Positions 1 through 8,118 of a stretch of DNA of 29,426 nucleotides are shown one piece after another. Position 1 is the stretch's first letter, and each line of letters begins with the position of its first letter. The DNA comes from JAPUDQ01 sp049644865. Its GTDB lineage: Bacteria > Patescibacteriota > Saccharimonadia > Saccharimonadales > Saccharimonadaceae. The DNA lies in assembly GCA_049644865.1 (NCBI GenBank), contig JBARSV010000035.1:1-29426 (forward strand), given 5' to 3'. The notes below the pieces were generated by a model. That model was not told the origin of the DNA. It worked only from the letters and a program-made list of their open reading frames with translations, and did not search any database. The position numbers and the translations under genes were made by a program.

Positions 1-18
1 CTGAACCACCCTCACTTC
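1..18. repeat. IS terminal inverted repeat, left end
   Basis: CTGAACCACCCTCACTTC matches the reverse complement of 1140-1157 over all 18 bases, and similarity stops immediately inside. It overlaps the last codons and stop of the transposase gene. Confidence 0.93.
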
Positions 19-1076
19 CAACCTTCACCCCACATCATCGGACCTGTGGCTTGCTGTAATTGCTCATAGCCTCTGCGCAGCCAGGAAGTCTGCTTCTTGG
101 GGTGGCGACGACGGATTGTCTGCTTGCTTGGTTTCATCACCAGATAAAGTAAAGCGATGCCGAAACACACGAGCCAGACGAGAACCTTGAGACTGTTTGG
201 TTTCCGTAACCTTGTACGTTTGAGTTCGAAGATGTGTTTCAGGTCTCGAAATGTCTCTTCAATCTCAAAGCGGTGGTAGTAGATACGAACCACTTTGGTT
301 CGACTACTGGTCTGGTCATTGGTCAGGATGTACCACGGCTCTTTTGCTCGTCTGTTCTTCTGGCTTCGAATAACTCGTAGCCGTCGTCCAAACAATTCAA
401 CGGCAGCATCCTTATCTGCAAGCTGCCTGACCATTGTCTTCTGACCGTCAAAGTCAACAAACCGTCCAGACTTGAGTCGGATGTAGAACGTGCAACCCTC
501 GGCGCTCAAGTGGGTAACAAGTGATTCATTCCCGAAGCCACGGTCAAAGACGAGCTTAGGCCAGAAACCTAACCGGTCATGGAGGCCCTGCAATGCGTCG
601 ATCGTATGCCCAGTCAGTGATTGAATATGTCGGCTGGCAACCATAGCTGTCCGTAGCTGCTGCCATTTTGGTTGGGCGCTGGCGGCTGGTATGGTTGAAG
701 CGTAGGTGGTCTCTACTAAACATGGAACGGCTCGGCCCTTCCGAGTCTGTACGGCACCCACCAATACCATGAGGCCATGCATGTCAGAATGATCGACTGC
801 GACAAAGCTGGTTGGCTTCACGAAGCCTAAGCTGTCGAAGACACCGCCGAAGTGGTCAGCCAGGCTGCTATTCGCCAATAACCGGTCTGTCTTCGTGGCA
901 GCGGTCGCGGTGTTTTGTACAACCATACGGGCATTACCAGCCGCACTCTGGAAGGCACGTAAACTATATGCCTGCATACCAAACAAGAACTGGGGTAACC
1001 AACGTTTTGGCACAGCTGGTATGAGTTTGTTTTGAGCCAACTGGTTGATACCAGCTACAATAGCTATTGGCGACAT
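12..1076 (-). CDS. IS4-family DDE transposase
   Basis: A 354-residue transposase that would carry out cut-and-paste movement of the surrounding element. The catalytic DDE residues are recognisable. The first aspartate lies in VAVDHSDMHG (about residue 95), the second in VFDRGFGNES (about residue 178), and the glutamate in the block YYHRFEIEETFRDLKH. That block fits the IS4 signature Y-x2-R-x3-E-x6-K exactly. The C-terminus is basic and ends at a TGA inside the left terminal repeat. Length is normal for small IS4 relatives. The ATG at 1076 follows a short AT-rich leader inside the right end. I cannot name the IS subgroup without a database. Confidence 0.93.
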   Translation of the reverse strand: MSPIAIVAGINQLAQNKLIPAVPKRWLPQFLFGMQAYSLRAFQSAAGNARMVVQNTATAATKTDRLLANSSLADHFGGVFDSLGFVKPTSFVAVDHSDMHGLMVLVGAVQTRKGRAVPCLVETTYASTIPAASAQPKWQQLRTAMVASRHIQSLTGHTIDALQGLHDRLGFWPKLVFDRGFGNESLVTHLSAEGCTFYIRLKSGRFVDFDGQKTMVRQLADKDAAVELFGRRLRVIRSQKNRRAKEPWYILTNDQTSSRTKVVRIYYHRFEIEETFRDLKHIFELKRTRLRKPNSLKVLVWLVCFGIALLYLVMKPSKQTIRRRHPKKQTSWLRRGYEQLQQATGPMMWGEGWK

Positions 1077-1139
1077 ATTTGTTTTCCTTTGTTTAGAATC
1101 TAACGAGAACAGTATGTCGCTTTTTTGGTGGTTAGGCTA

Positions 1140-1157
1140 GAAGTGAGGGTGGTTCAG
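1140..1157. repeat. IS terminal inverted repeat, right end
   Basis: Exact 18-bp complement of 1-18. It marks the boundary between the element and the flanking chromosome, where the next bases are CAG at 1158-1160. Confidence 0.93.
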
Positions 1158-1167
1158 CAGTATATGA

Positions 1168-1195
1168 TTGACATTTATACAAATTTGTGTATAAT
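1168..1195 (+). promoter_or_regulatory. Strong sigma70-type promoter for the metallopeptidase gene
   Basis: TTGACA at 1168-1173 and TATAAT at 1190-1195 are both consensus, with a 16-bp spacer. The spacer contains the perfect palindrome ACAAATTTGT (1179-1188), a possible operator. The predicted transcription start is near 1202, which rules out the ATG at 1187 as translation start. Confidence 0.8.
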
Positions 1196-1219
1196 AGTTA
1201 TCAACATCACAACACAAAT

Positions 1220-2884
1220 ATGCCCTCGACCGAAACCACCACATCTCATGAAGTCATCACAGCGCCGCGAAGCGCGCTGGAGCTTGTGGCTGAGCGCAAT
1301 CAGTGCTTGCACGCCGATACGTCAATAGCTGATGAACTCGGGCGATTCTTGGCTGAACAACCGCGCATCCACGAGCAAATATTTGGTACACCTGTCGATC
1401 AGCCAGAAGTTCCCGACGGTGTACTTGATGATTTGCTGGATGATAAGGATATTGGGGATTATACAGGGATTACGTCACTCCGTACTGCCGTGGCGCACCC
1501 CCATGATGACTGGCCAAAAGGCTTTGTCGATAGCATGCGTACATACCTAGACAATCACTATTCCCTGTGGCGCATAGAAGAGGAATTAGACGAGCGTTTT
1601 GGTCTGGAGTTTCATTCGTACGCACTCGCTGAGGCCGAAGCGCTACAACGGTCGCTGGATAAGGATAAGATAAAAGAACTGGTGGCCGAGCAAAATAAAT
1701 CTCGGGCTGGTATCCGTACCGATCGCACTCCCACACCCGATGGCATAGATCAAACTAATTATCGAAAGACAGACATGGACTTGTCTTCAAACCTTCAGAC
1801 CCTTACCTATCTAATGGCTCGAATCAAGCAAATTATTGCCAACGGTTACTGTTCATTTAAGACAGGGGAGTTAGAGCTCGACACTATTGATCATTTGCGA
1901 GCGGTCTTCGACAGATGGGGTGTCATCAACCGTGATACTGATGACAAAGATGAGGCTGGTCATACGCCTACGGCGACAAGCTTGGTGGAGGGTTTGCAGG
2001 AACTGAGTGTGTTAAATCGTCACTACCGGACCGCCTATCCCGAGTTGGCACAAGCTGACCTCGAGAAGTTAGCAGCCAAAGGAGATGTTTTGCCGATGTA
2101 TGAATGGGCGGCGCATCTTGAGCCGGAAGAGCGTGCACGGCTCGCGGCTCATCTGAAGGGTATTGATGCTGAAAAAGAACTGTCACGCATGAGTGTCTGT
2201 GGTCTTGATAAACTACCCGTTGTCATCAGTGAAGACGAGATCAAAGAGCATTTGAGGCGATACATACCGCCGGTGGCATTTGAGGGAGTTCGCACCATTA
2301 GTTTTGCCTATCGCCGCGAGCGCGGTGTCACGGACGAGCAATTACAGCAGGAACAGGCCAGTGGGTATACCCCCATGGGTCATCACGATCATGATAGGAC
2401 GCTGAACAACAGCGAAATTGTTATATGGATTGACTGGCTCGATAAACTGGTACCATTTGTTTCGGACACTATTGCCAGAAGAAAAGGCACCGAGCCAACG
2501 CAAGATTTTTACAGTAGATATATCAAAGAACAGCTGTGGCCAGTGCTCGACCACGAATTCGGTCATGCGCTGAGTACTGTGCTGCCAGTTGCGTTACTTC
2601 GGCAATGGCATGCTGTAGACCAGAAAGACCATGCTCGCGTCACAGACTACGTTAAGTGGCGCTATGATGAAGATCACCAACACCGATATGCAGAAGACTT
2701 TGCCGAATCGTTTGCGATGTTTATCAATGATCCTGCACGACTCTACGATTTGTCGGCGCTACGATACTTAATGATGTACGAGATATTTGGCCTGACCCAG
2801 CCAGGCCATGAGACAGTACAAGAACTGTTTACTCGTACTCAAAACTTGCCGCCCGGGGCCGACGTATTGCTGCCAAAGCTATAA
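1220..2884 (+). CDS. Putative zinc metallopeptidase, lethal-factor (ATLF/M34)-like catalytic motif
   Basis: A 554-residue protein without an obvious signal peptide or membrane segment. The N-terminal two thirds is charged, helical-looking and not recognised. The C-terminal part carries HEFGH (residues 445-449), the zinc-binding HExxH. About 43 residues later comes AEDFAESFAMF, whose first glutamate (about residue 492) is a candidate third zinc ligand. Anthrax lethal factor has the same HEFGH and a similar AEFFAEAF block about 45 residues downstream, so an ATLF-like peptidase fold is the best guess. Substrate and export are unknown. The start at 1220 is chosen because the promoter predicts transcription from about 1202. 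There is no Shine-Dalgarno and the leader is only about 18 nt. It stands alone, between the IS and rnj. Confidence 0.7.
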   Translation: MPSTETTTSHEVITAPRSALELVAERNQCLHADTSIADELGRFLAEQPRIHEQIFGTPVDQPEVPDGVLDDLLDDKDIGDYTGITSLRTAVAHPHDDWPKGFVDSMRTYLDNHYSLWRIEEELDERFGLEFHSYALAEAEALQRSLDKDKIKELVAEQNKSRAGIRTDRTPTPDGIDQTNYRKTDMDLSSNLQTLTYLMARIKQIIANGYCSFKTGELELDTIDHLRAVFDRWGVINRDTDDKDEAGHTPTATSLVEGLQELSVLNRHYRTAYPELAQADLEKLAAKGDVLPMYEWAAHLEPEERARLAAHLKGIDAEKELSRMSVCGLDKLPVVISEDEIKEHLRRYIPPVAFEGVRTISFAYRRERGVTDEQLQQEQASGYTPMGHHDHDRTLNNSEIVIWIDWLDKLVPFVSDTIARRKGTEPTQDFYSRYIKEQLWPVLDHEFGHALSTVLPVALLRQWHAVDQKDHARVTDYVKWRYDEDHQHRYAEDFAESFAMFINDPARLYDLSALRYLMMYEIFGLTQPGHETVQELFTRTQNLPPGADVLLPKL

Positions 2885-2895
2885 TTTGCTATACT
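2867..2895 (+). promoter_or_regulatory. Promoter for rnj
   Basis: TTGCTG (2867-2872), a 17-bp spacer and TATACT (2890-2895) preceded by TG at 2887-2888, an extended -10. The -35 overlaps the end of the metallopeptidase gene. Predicted start is near 2902, leaving a leader of about 105 nt. Confidence 0.7.
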
Positions 2896-2920
2896 TAGCC
2901 TAACTTCAGGGAGGGAATTG

Positions 2921-3004
2921 TTGTCTGCGACTCTACCTCTCACCTCTGAAACATTATTTTTGAAATTACTTACATTATCTAAAAACGAAAAAGGAGCACA
3001 GTAA
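2921..3004 (+). CDS. Possible leucine-rich leader peptide upstream of rnj
   Basis: A TTG-initiated reading frame of 27 codons (28 if the preceding TTG at 2918 is used). It is preceded by a Shine-Dalgarno-like GGGAGGG (2909-2915) and ends with TAA three bases before the rnj ATG. The peptide would be rich in leucine and threonine. The same stretch can pair TTCAG with CTGAA around it. It could be an attenuator peptide or chance: the TTG start is weak evidence and no family is recognised. Confidence 0.2.
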   Translation: MSATLPLTSETLFLKLLTLSKNEKGAQ

Positions 3005-3007
3005 TTT

Positions 3008-5137
3008 ATGGGTCAACGACGACTCGTGACGCCACAAGGTGATAACCCTGAGCAGCGTCACAACCAACCAAATCAAAAACGCAAAACCGACACCAGCGTC
3101 ATGGCAAACACCGCCACGCGCCGTGGCGAGGTACAACGCGCTCAGCGCCGCATGAGTGAAAACGTCAACGTACGGGCAAGTCAGCACCGTATTGATGTAC
3201 CGGTTAACAAAAACCGTCTCAACGGGTACGATGGGCGACAATATACCCTCCTCGACCTCAAGCGCCAGCGGCCAAGTAACCGCCCGGCACTCCGCGTTAT
3301 CCCGATCGGTGGCCTCGGTGAGATGGGTATTGGTAAAAATATGATGGCACTCGAGTACGACGATGATATTATCGTTATCGACATGGGCTTTTTGTTCCCT
3401 GGTTCTGATTATCCGGGTATCAACTACATCATTCCCGATACGACCTATCTCGAGGAGCGCAAGCACAAGATTCGCGGTATCATCTTTACGCATGGACATC
3501 TCGATCATATTGGCGCCTTTCGTCATATCATCAGCAAGATTCCCGCACCAGTGTATGCTAGTAAATTCACCATCGGTATGCTGCAAAAAAACATGGAAGA
3601 ATCATCCGACGATTACGAGCCGACCTATATTGAGCTCAACCCCGAGACGCACGAACGTGTCCAAGTCGGTGACAGTTTCAATGTCGAGCTCGTACGGGTG
3701 AATCACTCGATCCCTGACAGCACCGCTGTTGTGGTGCGCACACCGGTCGGAGTTGTGGTTGACAGTGGTGACTGGCGATTTGAAGACGATCCGGTCGATG
3801 GTAGAAAATTCGATCTCGAACGTTTGACGCAGATTGCGACGACTGAAGGTATCGCCCTCTTTCTCAACGAATCAACCAACTGTGAAAGCGAAGGCACACA
3901 TACCCACGGTGAGCGCGATATCCAGCGCAGTTTCGGCGAAGTGATGGACAAATATCACAGCAGCCGCCTCATTGTCAGCTGTTTTAGTTCGCAATTACAC
4001 CGCATGCAGCTCATCCTCGAAGAGGCCAAGGCCCATGATCGCAAGGTGGCATTTGCCGGTTATAGCATGATCCAAAACCTCGAGGTGGCACTGCGGGCTG
4101 GGGCGATCAAAGTTCCCAAAGACGTCGTCGTCAAGATGGAAGACATCATCAAGATGCCCGATGGTAAAGTCACGATCGTCTGTACCGGGTCGCAAGGTGA
4201 GTTCAACGCCGTACTCAACCGCATGGCGACCGGAGCGCACAAGCACATTAAGATCAAAGGTAGCGACATTATCGTCTTTAGTAGTAACCCGATTCCAGGC
4301 AACGAAAAATACGTCGTTCGCACTGTCGATGGCCTGATGCGCGAAGGCTCGGAAGTCGTCCAAAACGGCAAGACGCATCTGACGGGCATCGGCCCACTGC
4401 ACCTTTCGGGTCATGGCTACTACGATGACCATGTCAAACTTATCACGGCCCTCAACCCGACATTTTATCTACCAATCCACGGTGAATTTCACATGCTGGT
4501 GCACAATGCCGAACTGGCTGAAAAAGAATGCAATATACCGAGCAACAATATCTTCGTCTGCGACTCTGGTGACGTCGTCGAGTTGTACCATGATGGAACT
4601 GCCAAGAAAAACGGCCGTATACCAGTCGGTGGCCTGATGTACGACGACAGTGGGGCAGAGGTGAGCGAAGTGGTGCTGAAAGATCGTATCCATATGGCCA
4701 ATGAAGGTATCTTTGTGGTGGTGCTGACCGTCAGTAAATCGAGTGGCCGTTTGTTGACCAGCCCTGACATCATCTCACGCGGCTTTATCTACCTGCGCGA
4801 CAGCGAGGAACTGATGAATCTCATCCGTCAGTACCTGAAGCAAAAAGTTGCTCGGCTCTTTACCGGTCGCAAGCTCGATATGGACCAAGCCAAGAAAGAA
4901 CTTCGCGATGAGCTGACGCATCTCTTATACGATCAGACGCATCGCACGCCTATCGTCATACCAGTTATCAACGAGATCGGTGGCTCGACGCCGCCTCAAC
5001 CAGGTAATCGTCCGCAGCAGCCACCTCGTCCGCAGGGTCCGAAGCCGCCGTTTGTCCCCAAGACCGACTGGAGCCAACCCGTTCCGCATGATGCCGAAGT
5101 CCCGCACCTGGCCGGCCGCAGTCCACGCGATATCTAA
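3008..5137 (+). CDS. rnj: Ribonuclease J
   Basis: A 709-residue metallo-beta-lactamase/beta-CASP ribonuclease expected to act in mRNA turnover and rRNA maturation as a 5'-3' exonuclease and endonuclease. The zinc motif HGHLDH is at residues 162-167. IPIGGLGEMGIGKNM begins the catalytic core at about residue 98, and the late motif HVSGH is represented by HLSGHGY. Typical RNase J is about 550 residues. The excess here is a basic, glutamine/arginine-rich N-terminal extension of about 90 residues and a proline-rich tail of about 50 residues, both plausible RNA or partner contacts. AAGGAG at 2991-2996 lies 11 nt before the ATG. The stop codon abuts the convergent mazF stop with no spacer. Confidence 0.95.
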   Translation: MGQRRLVTPQGDNPEQRHNQPNQKRKTDTSVMANTATRRGEVQRAQRRMSENVNVRASQHRIDVPVNKNRLNGYDGRQYTLLDLKRQRPSNRPALRVIPIGGLGEMGIGKNMMALEYDDDIIVIDMGFLFPGSDYPGINYIIPDTTYLEERKHKIRGIIFTHGHLDHIGAFRHIISKIPAPVYASKFTIGMLQKNMEESSDDYEPTYIELNPETHERVQVGDSFNVELVRVNHSIPDSTAVVVRTPVGVVVDSGDWRFEDDPVDGRKFDLERLTQIATTEGIALFLNESTNCESEGTHTHGERDIQRSFGEVMDKYHSSRLIVSCFSSQLHRMQLILEEAKAHDRKVAFAGYSMIQNLEVALRAGAIKVPKDVVVKMEDIIKMPDGKVTIVCTGSQGEFNAVLNRMATGAHKHIKIKGSDIIVFSSNPIPGNEKYVVRTVDGLMREGSEVVQNGKTHLTGIGPLHLSGHGYYDDHVKLITALNPTFYLPIHGEFHMLVHNAELAEKECNIPSNNIFVCDSGDVVELYHDGTAKKNGRIPVGGLMYDDSGAEVSEVVLKDRIHMANEGIFVVVLTVSKSSGRLLTSPDIISRGFIYLRDSEELMNLIRQYLKQKVARLFTGRKLDMDQAKKELRDELTHLLYDQTHRTPIVIPVINEIGGSTPPQPGNRPQQPPRPQGPKPPFVPKTDWSQPVPHDAEVPHLAGRSPRDI

Positions 5138-5470
5138 TCACGAGATAGCTAACAGCCGGGCCAATAATAGTTTGGCCTGGCTGAGCGTCTCAGTGGGGGC
5201 TGTTTCGGCAAAATCGCAGTGTCGGGCGCGCCAGTCAAGGCATTTGATCTGATCAACTAAAATCGCTCCATCTATCTTGGCGCCACAAATTCGTACTTCG
5301 AACGGGTAGCCTTTGATTTTTGTTGTGATCGGACAGGCAAGAGCAAGACCTGTGGTATTGTTATAGATTTTGGAAGTCAGTATGAGAGCCGGACGCTTAC
5401 CAGCCTGTTCGCGACCGCGCTGTGGTGAAAAATTTATCCAGATGATATCACCAGCGTCAGGAGCTACCAT
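5138..5470 (-). CDS. mazF: MazF/PemK-type mRNA interferase toxin
   Basis: A 110-residue protein of the MazF (CcdB-like barrel) family, expected to cleave mRNA at short sequence motifs when not bound by its antitoxin. The family's opening GDIIWINFSPQRGREQAGKR is at residues 7-26, followed by the strand PALILTSKIYN and the conserved region ACPITTKIKGYPFEV. The later block GAILVDQIKCLDWRAR is also typical. It overlaps the upstream mazE by 7 bp (ATG inside the end of mazE), the usual coupled arrangement. Its stop codon directly abuts the rnj stop on the other strand, so the two transcripts must run into each other. Confidence 0.93.
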   Translation of the reverse strand: MVAPDAGDIIWINFSPQRGREQAGKRPALILTSKIYNNTTGLALACPITTKIKGYPFEVRICGAKIDGAILVDQIKCLDWRARHCDFAETAPTETLSQAKLLLARLLAIS

Positions 5471-5712
5471 ATCTCTTTACCCTGTGTCGGGCCAAACTCG
5501 ATTACTTCATGGGCGTTGTCCGGCGTAATCTGCGCAACGAGTACATCGAGCGACGGGATAGATTGGTGGATGGGAGTCAACACGATCGAATCACCTTGTA
5601 AGGTGACTGACAATGCCTGACCGGCCTCTATACGGGCCGCTTTTGTAATTTTGCGTGACAAGCGCACACCGAGGCTATTGCCCCATGGTTGTAAAATTTG
5701 TGTCATATTCAT
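5464..5712 (-). CDS. mazE: MazE/AbrB-type antitoxin
   Basis: An antitoxin of 82 residues from the ATG at 5712, or 80 from 5706. The swapped-hairpin DNA-binding domain is recognisable from ILQPWGNSLGVRLSRKITK, followed by an acidic C-terminus that would thread onto MazF. The open frame extends upstream to 5772, but that region holds the promoter. The predicted transcription start near 5716 leaves only a few leader bases, so 5712 or 5706 is preferred and the mRNA is almost leaderless. The upstream palindromes at 5714-5731 are the likely autoregulatory operator. Confidence 0.9.
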   Translation of the reverse strand: MNMTQILQPWGNSLGVRLSRKITKAARIEAGQALSVTLQGDSIVLTPIHQSIPSLDVLVAQITPDNAHEVIEFGPTQGKEIW

Positions 5713-5713
5713 A

Positions 5714-5731
5714 GTATATACAAGTATATAC
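5714..5731. promoter_or_regulatory. Putative MazE(F) operator
   Basis: Two copies of the 8-bp palindrome GTATATAC separated by 2 bp overlap the -10 box and the start point of the mazEF promoter. Antitoxin-toxin complexes of this type generally repress from such sites; the binding itself is inferred. Confidence 0.6.
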
Positions 5732-5751
5732 ATTACGGTTCTATCTGTCAA
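5723..5751 (-). promoter_or_regulatory. mazEF promoter
   Basis: Read on the minus strand: TTGACA (plus coordinates 5746-5751), a 17-bp spacer, and TATACT (5723-5728). Near-consensus. Predicted start about 5716, four bases from the ATG at 5712. Confidence 0.82.
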
Positions 5752-5779
5752 ATGGTAATCGATCAATACCATAATCCCC

Positions 5780-5808
5780 TTGCATTTTGTGGTAAATTAT
5801 GCTACAAT
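5780..5808 (+). promoter_or_regulatory. ftsK promoter (extended -10)
   Basis: TTGCAT (5780-5785), a 17-bp spacer, TACAAT (5803-5808) with TG at 5800-5801. Divergent from the mazEF promoter, with -35 boxes 28 bp apart. Confidence 0.72.
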
Positions 5809-5863
5809 TAAACCATAAACAGATATCGACGCACATCGGTCGAAGAAGTATAATGAGTCGCAT

Positions 5864-8065
5864 ATGGCAAAACGCAAAAAACGCAGCAAAAAACTAGACA
5901 AACCGCAACATCAGGTACCTGATGGGTTTTGGCGGCAGGTGTGGGCGATCGGTTTTGTCGTCCTCGCGCTGTTACTTGTCATTGCCATGTTTGGCTCGGG
6001 TGGGCCGTTGCTTGATTTTATACTGAGTGTGTTTCGCGCGTTGTTCGGACTAGCAGTCTATGTCTTGCCACTGTTTTTTGTCTTTATCGCCGTGAGCACG
6101 TTTCGCGCCGAAGAAAATCGTGTTGCGACGGTCATGAAATTTGCATCACTGCTCGTAGTCGTCTGGATGTCTGGCCTGTTTGGTGTGTTTTCAGGTGACC
6201 CAGGCAATAGCGAGATTGCCCAGGAAGGCGCAGGTGGTGGTCTCATCGGTTGGTTAGTCAACCAAGCGATGCTCAGCCTGGTCAATGAATCGGTAGCGAG
6301 CTTTATCTATATTGTCCTTATCGTCATAACCTTGCTCTTCGTGCTGGCGATTCCACCACAAGCAATCGTCGATTTCTTCCGCGGGCTATTTCAGCGCGAC
6401 CGCGACCCGCGTTTCGATGGTAATGCCGCCGTCGCTGAGAAAGCCGGCGGGCTCGACATCAAATCGGCACCAGTTGGCGAGTTTAAACTCAACGAAGGCG
6501 TACCGACGGTCATGAGCAGTGACAAAGGGGCCTTAAACTCACTCAAAAACAGCTACAAACAAGACAAAGCCGCTGAAGAACGTGCTGCCCTGACCAGTAC
6601 AAGCGACCCTGACTGGGAAGCGCCGAGCATTGATCTACTGGAGAAAAAACAGAGCCCAGCCGATGCGGGTGATGTCAAACACAACGCACAGATCATCAAA
6701 GATACACTGAGTGAATTTAGCATCGATGTCGAGATGGAAGGCGCCAATATCGGGCCCAAAGTTACGCAGTACACACTTAAACCGCCAAGTGGTGTCAAGC
6801 TCAATCGTATCTCAGCGCTTGAGACAAACATCGCGCTCAATCTTGCCGCACAGGCACTGCGCATCGAGGCACCGATTCCTGGTCAACGTGCCGTCGGTAT
6901 AGAGGTGCCAAACCGCAAAGCCGCCGACGTGCGTCTGTATGGTATCTTAACCGCCAAACAGTGGAGCAGTGCGATCGAGCCGCTCAGTTTTGCCATCGGC
7001 AAAGATATCGCCGGTGATGCAGTGGTCGGCGAACTCAACAAGATGCCGCATCTGCTGATCGCTGGCCAGACGGGGTCTGGTAAATCGGTCATGATCAACA
7101 CACTACTGAGTAGTCTCTTGTATCGCAACAGCCCGGCTGACATGCGTCTGATACTGGTCGACCCAAAGCAAGTCGAGATGACGCCCTATGCCGATATACC
7201 ACATCTGTTGACGCCGATCATTACTGAGCCTGAGAAGACCATCAGCGCGCTCAAATGGGCGGTCAATGAGATGGAGCGCCGTTATACATTGCTGGCAGAA
7301 GTCAAAGTGCGTGATATCAAGTCGTACAACAGCAAAAAACCCGAAGAGCCGATGCCATATATCGTGATCGTCATCGATGAGTTGGCTGATCTCATGATGA
7401 TCGCTGCCCGTGATGTCGAGGCGCTGATCGTTCGTCTGGCTCAAAAGGCTCGTGCCGTCGGCGTGCACCTGGTGCTGGCCACTCAGCGGCCGAGTGTCGA
7501 CGTCATCACTGGTCTCATCAAAGCCAACGTCCCAGCACGAATTGCATTTACCGTCGCTAGTCAAGTAGACTCACGGACGATTCTCGATCAGATCGGAGCC
7601 GAGAAACTCTTGGGACAGGGTGATATGCTCATGTTGACGCCAAGTATGAGCAAGCCAAAACGTATCCAAGGCGCGTGGGTGACTGATGATGAGGTCAACA
7701 AGATCACTGATCATCTGCGTATGCAGCGACCGCCACAATATGACGATGAGATCGTGGCGCAGCCAGTGCAACTCAATGGCAAGGGCGGTGTGGTCATGGA
7801 CTTTGACGGTGGTGATGGTGACGATATGTTTCGTGACGCCGTGCGCGTCGTCATAGAGAGCCGCAAGGCGTCGACGTCGCTATTGCAGCGCAAACTGCGT
7901 ATCGGTTATGGCCGCGCGGCGCGCATCATCGAAGAGATGGAAGAGCAGGGTATCATCGGGGCAGCCGACGGTGCCCGCCCACGTGAGGTGCTGATAAGTA
8001 GCCTCGCTGATCTCGGTGGCGGGGACGATGGTGATGATACTGACGAGTTCGGTATACCACGCTAA
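5864..8065 (+). CDS. ftsK: DNA translocase FtsK/SpoIIIE
   Basis: A 733-residue septal DNA pump that clears chromosome termini during division. About four N-terminal membrane segments lie between residues 20 and 165, followed by a short charged linker. The motor has Walker A GQTGSGKS at 401-408 and Walker B IVIVIDE ending at D505-E506. KARAVGVHLVLATQRPSVDV is a family hallmark. The gamma winged-helix domain is seen at about 655-715 (LLQRKLRIGYGRAARIIEEMEEQG). Length is close to SpoIIIE and shorter than E. coli FtsK, which has a long linker. The start lacks a strong Shine-Dalgarno; GAAGAAG at 5842-5848 is the nearest candidate. Transcribed alone. Confidence 0.96.
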   Translation: MAKRKKRSKKLDKPQHQVPDGFWRQVWAIGFVVLALLLVIAMFGSGGPLLDFILSVFRALFGLAVYVLPLFFVFIAVSTFRAEENRVATVMKFASLLVVVWMSGLFGVFSGDPGNSEIAQEGAGGGLIGWLVNQAMLSLVNESVASFIYIVLIVITLLFVLAIPPQAIVDFFRGLFQRDRDPRFDGNAAVAEKAGGLDIKSAPVGEFKLNEGVPTVMSSDKGALNSLKNSYKQDKAAEERAALTSTSDPDWEAPSIDLLEKKQSPADAGDVKHNAQIIKDTLSEFSIDVEMEGANIGPKVTQYTLKPPSGVKLNRISALETNIALNLAAQALRIEAPIPGQRAVGIEVPNRKAADVRLYGILTAKQWSSAIEPLSFAIGKDIAGDAVVGELNKMPHLLIAGQTGSGKSVMINTLLSSLLYRNSPADMRLILVDPKQVEMTPYADIPHLLTPIITEPEKTISALKWAVNEMERRYTLLAEVKVRDIKSYNSKKPEEPMPYIVIVIDELADLMMIAARDVEALIVRLAQKARAVGVHLVLATQRPSVDVITGLIKANVPARIAFTVASQVDSRTILDQIGAEKLLGQGDMLMLTPSMSKPKRIQGAWVTDDEVNKITDHLRMQRPPQYDDEIVAQPVQLNGKGGVVMDFDGGDGDDMFRDAVRVVIESRKASTSLLQRKLRIGYGRAARIIEEMEEQGIIGAADGARPREVLISSLADLGGGDDGDDTDEFGIPR

Positions 8066-8082
8066 TCTAACAGATATAGCTA

Positions 8083-8112
8083 TTGACAGATAGGCATATA
8101 TTGTATTATAAT
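8083..8112 (+). promoter_or_regulatory. Promoter of the GC-rich membrane protein gene
   Basis: TTGACA (8083-8088), an 18-bp spacer and TATAAT (8107-8112). Predicted start about 8119, giving a leader of about 180 nt before the ATG at 8300. Confidence 0.78.
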
Positions 8113-8118
8113 AAATAA

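Larger units (their letters stand above)
1..1157 (-). mobile_element. IS4-family insertion sequence, apparently intact
   Basis: A transposase gene is enclosed by 18-bp perfect terminal inverted repeats at 1-18 and 1140-1157, giving an element of 1157 bp. The repeat begins at the first base of the window, so the left target-site duplication cannot be seen and a few terminal bases could lie outside. The transposase stop codon lies inside the left repeat (12-14), a compact arrangement common in small insertion sequences. No frameshift or internal stop is seen, so the element could be active. It ends 10 bp before the -35 box of the neighbouring metallopeptidase promoter. Confidence 0.93.

Noticed and set aside
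812..1024. Plus-strand frames inside the IS
   Set aside because: Antisense shadows of the transposase without any family features.
1187..1219. Start of the metallopeptidase at ATG 1187
   Set aside because: That codon lies inside the promoter, upstream of the predicted transcription start.
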